From an uncultured Sutterella sp. (GTDB taxonomy: Bacteria; Pseudomonadota; Gammaproteobacteria; Burkholderiales; Burkholderiaceae_F): a DNA stretch of 64,000 nucleotides. This document shows positions 8,125 through 15,800 of the stretch, in pieces. The stretch's first letter is position 1; each line of letters starts with the position of its first letter. Position numbers and translations under genes: made by a program. The stretch is from the NCBI GenBank assembly GCA_900542805.1, contig UQOW01000007.1, forward strand, positions 1 to 64,000, given 5' to 3'. Under the pieces are notes generated by a model. The model was not told the origin of the DNA. It worked only from the letters and a program-made list of their open reading frames with translations, and did not search any database.

Positions 8125-8799
8125 ATGTCAGAAGATATCGATGTCGCCACACTGACAGCGAAGCCTAAGGCAGGCCCTGTGGCGTTCCTCGCGTTGTTGA
8201 TTGCGGTCATCATGTTCTCGGGAGTCTTTTACAAAATGGGGCCTGGCTATGAATGGCTCGGTGCTTTTGATTTCTCGACAATTGCCGGAAAATTCGGCTC
8301 GGTCGGCGGAACCAATTTCGTCGGCAAGGGCGGTGTCGGCGCCAGACAAGGGTTCCTATTTGCTTTAACGCTTTTTGCCCCCGTGACGCTTGCCGTCGGT
8401 CTTTTGGCCGTCTTCGAGCACTACGGCGCTTTGGCGGCGGCACAGGTGTTACTGACGCCTTTCCTGCGTCCGGTTTTGGACATTCCAGGCTACACGGGCT
8501 TGGCGCTTGTGACCGATCTGCAAAGTACGGATGCAGGAGCGGCCATCTCCAAGAGCTTATATGACCACAAACTCATGAACGATCGGGAATTGGTCATTAT
8601 GGCCTCTTGGCAGTACTGCGGGGCAGGCGCTGTCGGAAACTATTTTTCGACGGTCTCGGCGCTTTTTGCCTTCCTTTTGGTTCCGGTTTGGAAACCGCTC
8701 GCAATTATTCTTGTCATGAAGTTTGCGGCCGGGTTCTTCGTCCGGGTTTGCTTGTCGGTTCTTTACAGAAAGGATTTCCGCAATGGCTACTGCAGATAA
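8125..8799 (+). CDS. yjiH: YjiH-type nucleoside-recognition (gate) membrane protein
   Basis: A 224-residue inner-membrane protein with about five hydrophobic segments and the gate-domain stretch VTDLQSTDAGAAISKSLYDHK, typical of the nucleoside-recognition family. Its size and its pairing with the next gene match E. coli YjiH/YjiG, encoded with the isoaspartyl dipeptidase IadA. The start is preceded by CCAAGGAGAATGGC (AAGGAG, about 6 nt). The next gene begins 17 nt before this one ends, so the two are translationally coupled. The 127-nt gap upstream (7998-8124) carries a small GGCAA/TTGCC hairpin and presumably the promoter. Transport of a peptide or amino-acid product is inferred from context. 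Confidence 0.75.
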   Translation: MSEDIDVATLTAKPKAGPVAFLALLIAVIMFSGVFYKMGPGYEWLGAFDFSTIAGKFGSVGGTNFVGKGGVGARQGFLFALTLFAPVTLAVGLLAVFEHYGALAAAQVLLTPFLRPVLDIPGYTGLALVTDLQSTDAGAAISKSLYDHKLMNDRELVIMASWQYCGAGAVGNYFSTVSALFAFLLVPVWKPLAIILVMKFAAGFFVRVCLSVLYRKDFRNGYCR

Positions 8800-9253
8800 C
8801 AAAGTGAGCAGCAATCCTTTTGATATTTTCATTGCCGGTTGCCGTAAGGGGTTACTTGTTTGCGCCAACTACCTGTTGCCGAACGTTTTGATGGCTTTCG
8901 TTTTAACGTACATCCTGAGCCTGCTCGGCGTGATGGATTTTTTGGGTAAAGTGTGCGGCCCCATGATGGGCGTCTTCGGCCTAAAGGGCGAATGTGTTCT
9001 CGTACTCTGCGCTACATGGCTTTCGTGTGGCGCTGGTGTCGGCGTTGCCGCTAGCCTTTTTACCGCCGGAACCATCAGCGCAATCGATGTCACGATTTTG
9101 TCGCCCGCCTTGATTTTGATGGCCTCCCAGATTCAGTACATGGGTCGTCTACTCGGCCTGGCGGATGTGCCGAAAAAATATTGGCCTCTTTTGATGTTCA
9201 CCAGTGTCTTTATGGCGGGTATCGGCATGCTGATTATGCGAGCCGTTATGTAG
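8783..9253 (+). CDS. yjiG: YjiG/SpmB-family membrane protein
   Basis: A 156-residue membrane protein starting at MATADNK; a longer frame upstream is ignored because AAAGGA lies 8-14 nt before this ATG. It aligns by eye with E. coli YjiG: NPFDIFIAGCRKG, NYLLPNVLMAFV, GVAASLFTAGTIS and QIQYMGRLLG correspond to equivalent stretches there. Four or five membrane segments are visible. It overlaps yjiH by 17 nt and almost certainly forms a complex with it. An M20 amidohydrolase follows 60 nt later, parallel to the iadA-yjiG-yjiH operon of E. coli. Confidence 0.78.
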   Translation: MATADNKVSSNPFDIFIAGCRKGLLVCANYLLPNVLMAFVLTYILSLLGVMDFLGKVCGPMMGVFGLKGECVLVLCATWLSCGAGVGVAASLFTAGTISAIDVTILSPALILMASQIQYMGRLLGLADVPKKYWPLLMFTSVFMAGIGMLIMRAVM

Positions 9254-9313
9254 TTTTCCAAGCGGGGGGACTCTTAGGGGGTTGTTCCGCTGCGACTTCG
9301 GGGAGGGGGTGTT

Positions 9314-10417
9314 GTGAATACGGACGTTGTTTCCTTATGGCGGGATTTGCACGCGATGCCTGAGCTCGGCTTCCACGAAGTGAAGACAAGCGCGTATGCC
9401 GCCGATGCGATGCGTCGGCTCGGTTATGAAGTGTATACCGGGTTCGGCGACACAACGGCGGTCGTGGCCTACAAACGAACAGGTGTTCCGGGGCCGACCG
9501 TTATGGTTCGGTGCGACATGGATGCGTTGCCGTTTAAAAACCCGGACGGTTCGGTTGTTGCCGTTCATGCGTGCGGGCACGATGCCCATGTGGCGATGCA
9601 AATTGCCACAGCCTCTCAGGTGGTAGGTTCGATTAAAAAAGGAACGTTGAAATTTCTTTTTCAGCCGGCAGAGGAAACACTTGACGGCGCGTTAAGCGTC
9701 ATTAAGGCCGGCGTTCTTGATGACGTGGATATTGCCTTCGGGATGCACATTCGACCGGTGCAGGATATGCCGGCCGGCAATTTTTGTGCTGCTGTCAACT
9801 ACACGGCAAGTGCCTTTATCGGTATTGATATCAAGGGAGAAGCATGCCACGCATCGCGTCCCCATTTGGGCGTTAATGCAGCCGAGGCCGCGTCTCTTGT
9901 GACCAATGCGATTTGTGCCATCAAACTCAATCCTTTGGCCGGTTGGAGTTGCAAGGTCACGCAGATTCATGCCGCTTCGGCAGCTGTCAATGTCGTTCCG
10001 GACACGGCGCAAATGTGGCTCGATGCTCGAGCCGAGAACAACGCCTTGATGCACGAACTGATTGAAAAAGTACGCCGAGCGGCCGAATTTGCCGCTCAGT
10101 CGGTGGGAGCGACGGCAAGCCTTGTGCTCAAACATAAGCCGATTCCGGCGCCTTCGTACACGCCCTCTTTAGTTCGACAAGCGCAAGAAGAAATCATTCG
10201 TCTTTTCGGACGCGAGCGCCTATCGGAGCCTTGCGGGGGCGGCGGTGAGGACTTCAATTATTTTGTCCAAGCAAAGCCGGAACTAAAAAATGCGTATTTC
10301 GGAATCGGTGTCGGCGCCGAACCGGGATTGCATAACCGAGCGATGCATTTTTCACCCGAGTACCTTAGTGGCGGTGTCGCCCTGATGAGTTCCATGATTT
10401 GTCGCCAGTTAGGCTAA
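9314..10417 (+). CDS. M20D-type amidohydrolase
   Basis: A 367-residue metal-dependent amidohydrolase of the IAA-amino-acid/N-acyl-amino-acid hydrolase group. Features: RDLHAMPELGFHE at residues 10-22, the metal motif ACGHDAH at 86-92 (C87, H89), the catalytic glutamates in QPAEE at 118-122, and the C-terminal GGGGEDF motif. It starts with GTG at 9314 behind GGGAGGGGG. Expected action is cytoplasmic hydrolysis of an N-acylated or dipeptide substrate. It is the last gene of the rocB-like/yjiH/yjiG group and converges on ttcA with 6 nt between stops. Confidence 0.88.
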   Translation: MNTDVVSLWRDLHAMPELGFHEVKTSAYAADAMRRLGYEVYTGFGDTTAVVAYKRTGVPGPTVMVRCDMDALPFKNPDGSVVAVHACGHDAHVAMQIATASQVVGSIKKGTLKFLFQPAEETLDGALSVIKAGVLDDVDIAFGMHIRPVQDMPAGNFCAAVNYTASAFIGIDIKGEACHASRPHLGVNAAEAASLVTNAICAIKLNPLAGWSCKVTQIHAASAAVNVVPDTAQMWLDARAENNALMHELIEKVRRAAEFAAQSVGATASLVLKHKPIPAPSYTPSLVRQAQEEIIRLFGRERLSEPCGGGGEDFNYFVQAKPELKNAYFGIGVGAEPGLHNRAMHFSPEYLSGGVALMSSMICRQLG

Positions 10418-10423
10418 GGTCCT

Positions 10424-11425
10424 TTAAAAGGGCGTTCTCCACGGCACAATGCGCATTAAAAGCGGCTTGATTCCATGCTCGGCATCAAGCTGTAGGCCCT
10501 TTTTGGGCACGGGCTTTGCATCCGCTACTTCTCGGGACGATGCTCGATTCGGTTGTCGACAAAAGGCTTTAAAGTCAAAAAGACTTTTGTCGGCAAGCTG
10601 TGACGGAGCGACCCGTGTGGTGCTCATAAAGAGGTTATAAATCCTGCCGTCAAAGTGCTTATCCCAGTCAGCCATCACAGCCTTAATTTCCTGACGCTTT
10701 TTGTTTTCTGCCGCACCGCAAAGGTGTTTGGGAGATGTCGGAAAATTGCGAATTTTAGCCCACTTGGCCGTTTCATATTCTCGCACATACACCAAAGGCC
10801 GAATCACGATGTTGGTCTTGTCGTCACTACGCAGAATCGGCGGCATCGCTTTGATGCGTCCGCCGTAAAATAAATTAAGCAGCAGCGTGGAAACCACATC
10901 GTCCATTTGATGGCCGAGTGCAATTTTCGTGCAACCCGTTTCGCGGGCAACACGATACAAAATACCGCGACGCAAGCGAGCGCAGAGCGAGCAGATGTTT
11001 TTTTTCGTCGGAATCAGACGCTCGATAATCGCATGTGTATCCTGCGATTCGATGTGATAGGGAACACCGACAGCCTTAAGAAAATTTTCGATTATCTGCG
11101 CATCCGATCCCGGAATGTGTTGGTCGACGTGTACGGCAAGAAGGTCGAACTTTACCGGAGCTCTTTTTTGTAATTTCATGAGCGTTTCCAGGAGGACATA
11201 ACTATCCTTGCCGCCGCTCATGGCAACGAGAATCTTGTCTCCGTCTTCAATCATGTCGTAATCGGAAATCGCTTGTGCCGTCAAGCGCACAATGCGTTTT
11301 TCCAATTTGCGAACCGAGACGGACGCGTGTGTGTGAACGCCGGGAGCAATCTCGATGGATTTTTTTTCATCTCGGTCGTTTCTCGGCGTCTTGACAGGAA
11401 CAATCCGTATGGGCATTTCTGTCAT
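10424..11425 (-). CDS. ttcA: tRNA 2-thiocytidine(32) synthetase TtcA
   Basis: A 333-residue PP-loop ATPase that thiolates cytidine 32 of some tRNAs using a [4Fe-4S] cluster. The PP-loop is SGGKDSYVLLE near residue 70. The CSLCARLRRG motif around residue 140 supplies two cluster cysteines, and LCGAAENKKRQE near residue 240 the third. The extended C-terminus is common in Burkholderiales. It overlaps folB by 4 nt and is the last gene of the apaH-uvrA-cca-folB-ttcA string. Confidence 0.94.
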   Translation of the reverse strand: MTEMPIRIVPVKTPRNDRDEKKSIEIAPGVHTHASVSVRKLEKRIVRLTAQAISDYDMIEDGDKILVAMSGGKDSYVLLETLMKLQKRAPVKFDLLAVHVDQHIPGSDAQIIENFLKAVGVPYHIESQDTHAIIERLIPTKKNICSLCARLRRGILYRVARETGCTKIALGHQMDDVVSTLLLNLFYGGRIKAMPPILRSDDKTNIVIRPLVYVREYETAKWAKIRNFPTSPKHLCGAAENKKRQEIKAVMADWDKHFDGRIYNLFMSTTRVAPSQLADKSLFDFKAFCRQPNRASSREVADAKPVPKKGLQLDAEHGIKPLLMRIVPWRTPF

Positions 11426-11808
11426 AATGCTTTCTTTCTGAAAATTTCAATGCCGATACCGGCGGCTTGTTTAACGGCTTCGGTCTTTTGGGTTTGAACG
11501 CGAACGGCAAGCACTCGGGTATCGCCTAGGAGCACCGTAGCGATGTGTTCGGCCAAGGTCTCTTGCAATTGAATGTGTCCGGAAGCGAGAACCGTTTCAA
11601 CGGCCTTCGGAACGGCCCGATAGTCGTAGACCGAGGCGATGTCATCGTCTAAGACAGCGTGGTCTTTGACCCAGACATCAATCGTAAAGAGCATTTCTTG
11701 AGATCGAGTTTTTTCCCAGTCCACAACGCCGATGTGCGCTTGGGTTTTGTAATCGGCCAGGTGAATCTTTCGGCACTGTGTTAACAAAAATTCAGTTAAA
11801 CCGGTCAT
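11422..11808 (-). CDS. folB: Dihydroneopterin aldolase
   Basis: A 128-residue tunnelling-fold enzyme of folate synthesis that cleaves 7,8-dihydroneopterin. The family signature around AHIGVVDWEKTRSQEMLFTIDVWVK is present, with an acidic conserved stretch (DDDIASVYDYRAV) and ETLAEHIA, which holds the conserved glutamate. It overlaps cca upstream and ttcA downstream by 4 nt each, indicating coupled translation. Confidence 0.92.
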   Translation of the reverse strand: MTGLTEFLLTQCRKIHLADYKTQAHIGVVDWEKTRSQEMLFTIDVWVKDHAVLDDDIASVYDYRAVPKAVETVLASGHIQLQETLAEHIATVLLGDTRVLAVRVQTQKTEAVKQAAGIGIEIFRKKAL

Positions 11809-12890
11809 TTCAGGGCTTCCTTTATGGCACAGAGGCGGGCATTTTGTATGCGCACGGTTGCAGGTATTTCGGATGGGCTCTTTAAAAGTGAGGCAGCGTC
11901 AACGGACAAGTAGGCAGCGCGGTGTGCTTTAAGAGGCCTCGGGCTAAAGTCCGAATTCGTGAAACAAAGAGTCTGAAGAAAGTACTCCAGTCGCTCCGGT
12001 CGCCTGAGGATATCAAAGGCGTTTAAAAGATTAAGGAAATCTTCGGCACTTTGTGCCGTTCGGGCTACATCCCGGTACTTGACAAAGAGGGTGACGGCAT
12101 CGGACACATCGTTCGGAAAACGGTGATGCCGGCAAAAATGGGCCGCATGGTCTTGAGATAAGCCGGAAAAAGCGATGCTCGTACGCACAGCTAAGGGGGC
12201 GTTTCCTGCCGCGGCGTGATCTAAGGCTCTTAAAAGGGATTCGGTTACGGGGCTTTCGGCAAAGACGCAACTCCAAAAGCCGCAGTCCTTCAGAATTCGA
12301 ATCATGCGAGACGGAACTGCTTCCATAAGTCCGCGCGATACCTCGGCCCACACGCGTTCAGCCACTAAGTGGTCGGCTTCGCCCGAGGTGACCATGGTTT
12401 TTAAAAGAGTCGCCGTTTCCGGGGCTACGGTAAAGTCGGCAAAGCGCGCCGCAAACCGAGCCAGACGCAAAATGCGGACCGGGTCCTCGCAAAAGGCGGG
12501 TCCGACATGGCGCAAAACTCGCTCAGTCAAGTCTTTTTTGCCGTTAAAGGGATCGATCAGGACGCCTTCGGGTGTCATGGCCATGGCGTTGATGGTTAAA
12601 TCGCGGCGCGCCAGGTCTTCGGTTAAGGTTACGGACGGCAAAGCAAAGAATTCAAATCCGTGGTAACCGTGGCCGGATTTACGTTCCGTACGTGCCAGGG
12701 CATACTCTTCGTGTGTTTTCGGATGCAGAAAGACAGGGAAATCGTGTCCGACCGGAATAAAGCCGAGAGACAGCATCTCTTTCGGACTTGAACCGACGAC
12801 AACCCAATCCTTGTCCGAAGAGCGCACATCGCGCCCGGACATCCGCATGAGTGCATCACGCACGGCTCCGCCGACCAAGTAAACCTGCAT
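11805..12890 (-). CDS. cca: CCA tRNA nucleotidyltransferase
   Basis: A 361-residue class II nucleotidyltransferase that adds or repairs the tRNA 3' CCA end. Motifs: VGGAVRDALM at residues 6-15, the catalytic DKD (SSDKDWVVVG, residues 25-34), the flexible-loop region ARTERKSGHGYHGF and RRDLTINAMAM. E. coli Cca is 412 residues and carries a C-terminal HD phosphohydrolase domain; here the C-terminus is shorter and I see no clear HD motif. Only the nucleotidyltransferase activity should therefore be assumed. It overlaps folB by 4 nt and lies 3 nt after uvrA. Confidence 0.93.
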   Translation of the reverse strand: MQVYLVGGAVRDALMRMSGRDVRSSDKDWVVVGSSPKEMLSLGFIPVGHDFPVFLHPKTHEEYALARTERKSGHGYHGFEFFALPSVTLTEDLARRDLTINAMAMTPEGVLIDPFNGKKDLTERVLRHVGPAFCEDPVRILRLARFAARFADFTVAPETATLLKTMVTSGEADHLVAERVWAEVSRGLMEAVPSRMIRILKDCGFWSCVFAESPVTESLLRALDHAAAGNAPLAVRTSIAFSGLSQDHAAHFCRHHRFPNDVSDAVTLFVKYRDVARTAQSAEDFLNLLNAFDILRRPERLEYFLQTLCFTNSDFSPRPLKAHRAAYLSVDAASLLKSPSEIPATVRIQNARLCAIKEALK

Positions 12891-12893
12891 GGG

Positions 12894-15800
12894 CTACGCT
12901 TCCTTTCTCTGTAAGGATTGTACTGGGTGCTTGGCAAAGAATGTTTTCAGAGCAACACCGGTAGCCGAGGGTACTTCGGAGACGGCAAGCGGCGTGCCTT
13001 GTGCAACGATTTGACCACCGCCTTCGCCTCCCTCCGGGCCTAGGTCGATGACGTAATCGGCTTCGGCAATTAAATCCAAATTGTGTTCGATAACGAGGAC
13101 GGTGTTCCCGGCATCGGTCAATGCTTGCAGTACATGAATGAGCTTTTGCACATCGGCCATGTGTAGTCCCACCGTCGGCTCGTCGAGGATGTAAAGCGTC
13201 CGAATCCGCTTATTGGTCCGCCGGGATGTTTTGGCTTTTGCGAGTTCGAAAACCAGTTTAATGCGCTGGGCTTCTCCCCCGGAAAGCGTCGTCGAAGGTT
13301 GCCCGAGTTTTAAGTATCCTAAGCCCACGGATTGCATCATGCGTAGGCCCTCGGCCACTTTGGTGTTCTTTTCAAATAGGGGTAAGGCTTCGTCGACACT
13401 CATTTGTAAGATGTCGCCGATGGATTTGCCGTGCCACAGGACCGTTAGTGTTTCTTCGTCAAAGCGCTTTCCGCCGCATGTCGGGCAGGTCATGGTCACA
13501 TCCGGCAGGAAATTCATCTCGACCATGACTTCGCCGCGTCCGCTGCAAGTCGGACACCGTCCGTCCTCAGTGTTAAAGGAAAAGCGTGAGAGCGTCCAGC
13601 CGTGTTCTTTGGCGGTGTTCGTGCCTGCAAAAAGCTCGCGAATTTGTGAGAAGAAGCCCACGTAGGTCGCCGGGCACGAACTCGGAGTTTTCCCGATGGG
13701 GGTCTGGTCCACTTCCAGAACGCGGTCAACGGCATCCCAACAGGCAATCGCCTTACACCCGAAGTATGAGACAGGATGCTCTCTCGGTGTTTTGCTGAGG
13801 CGCATTTTTAGGAGCGGTAATAGGACATCACGAGCCAAGGTGGATTTTCCGGAGCCGGAAACGCCTGTGAGTGCCACGAGTTTTCCGAGCGGAATATTAA
13901 CGGTGACATTTTTCAGATTGTGCTTTACTGCTCCGCTAATTTGCATAAACACATCGCTCTTTCGAATCGGGTGACGCACTTTTCCCGAATGCGGCATCGG
14001 ATTTTTCAGGCATTGCCCCGTAATACTTTCCGGGGTGGCCGTGATATCGGCCAGTGTCCCTTCGCAGACAAGAGCCCCGCCCATACTACCTGCTCCCGGA
14101 CCGATATCGACGATGTGTTCGGCATGTCGAATCATGTCCTCGTCGTGTTCGACGACAATGACGGTATTCCCCTTGTTTTTTAAGGCAATCAGTCCGTCGA
14201 TTAAGCGGGCGTTGTCGCGAGCGTGGAGCCCGATGGTCGGCTCGTCTAACACGTAACAGACCCCCTGAAGGCTGTTTCCGATTTGGGAGGCCAAGCGGAT
14301 GCGCTGAGCTTCACCGCCCGATAGTGTCGGGGCTCCGCGATTCAGCGACAGATACCCGAGTCCGACTTCGTGCAGAAAACGAAGGCGCGTGAGGACTTCT
14401 TGAACGGCGCCTTGTCCGATGGCTTTTTCGCGGCCGGCAAGACGCATCCGGGAAAAGAACGTTAAGCAATCGTCGACGCTCATCGAGCAGATTTGGCCGA
14501 TGTTGTGTCCCCGGAAAACAAAGGACAGAGCGGTTTTGTTAAGGCGCAGTCCCTGGCAAGTCGGGCAGGGCTCTTCGTGACCGTTGAACTGTCCGGTTCC
14601 TGCACAGGTCGGGCACCAGCCTATGGGGCTGTTGTAGGAAAAAAGTCGCGGATCAGGTTCGGGAATTTCAATCAAACAATCCGGACACATGCGCTTGGTT
14701 GTTAAATGCCGGGTTCCGGCACAGGATTCTTCAATCCCGCCGTCGGCGTAGCGCCCCCATCGGACGGACACCAATCCTTTCCCGTAAAGAAAAGCACGGG
14801 AAAGGGCGCGGCGTAGTAGCGATTCGTTTTCTGGGGTGGCAATCAGGGTTTGGATGGCAAGGTCCACTGACGCATTGTCAGAAAAACTGAGCCGGTCAAA
14901 ATTTTGTATGTCCGCCCATGTCCCGTCGTAGCAGAAACGGGAGCCTCCCGCCTCTCGTATGAGTTTTTTCATCGTCGATGGATAAGCCGGTTTTTCCGGA
15001 CTCGACAGGGAGATGGTCAGAGAAACGCGATGTCCTTTGTAGGTATTAAGGATTTCCCGACAAATCGCTTCTTCGGTTTCCTTTATGACGGCTTCACCGC
15101 ATTTCGGGCAATGCGGCGTACCGAGTTTGGTGAAAAGAAGGCGCAGATAGGGATGAATTCCGGTCATCGTGCCGACGGTCGACTTCAGGCCGCCGCGACT
15201 CGTGCGCTGTTCGATGGCTACGGTCGGGGCAATCCCGATAATCTGCTCGACATCGGGTTTGGTGGGCGGCTGCACGAGGGAGCGTGCATAGGCGTTTAAG
15301 CTTTCCAGGTACCGGCGCTGTCCTTCGGAGAAAATAATGCCGAAGGCCAGAGTGGATTTTCCGGAACCGGAAACGCCCGTGACGACCGTCAGTTTTTTCT
15401 TCGGAATAACGACATTTAAATCTTTGAGATTGTGTTCGCGAGCCCCGAAAATGCCCATGTCGCCGGATTTAGCTTTTCGCCAAACCGATTGCAGGGAGCG
15501 CCCCATGGCCGGCGGGGCTACAACACGACTCGTGGTGACGGATAGGTCGGCCATTGAAGCGCTCGGATCTTGAAATGCTTTTCGGTAGGCAGCAAGGGCC
15601 TTAGCCGTGTAGGTTGTTTTACGCGTGAGTCCGTCTGGGGTTCCGGCGGCAACGAGTTGTCCGCCCTTATCTCCGCCGTCCGGACCCAAATCGATAACCC
15701 AGTCACTGGCGTTGATGACATCCAAATTGTGTTCAATCAGGATGACGGTTGCGCCGCCATCGACAAGACGGCGTAAGGACGAAAGGAGTTTGGTGATGTC

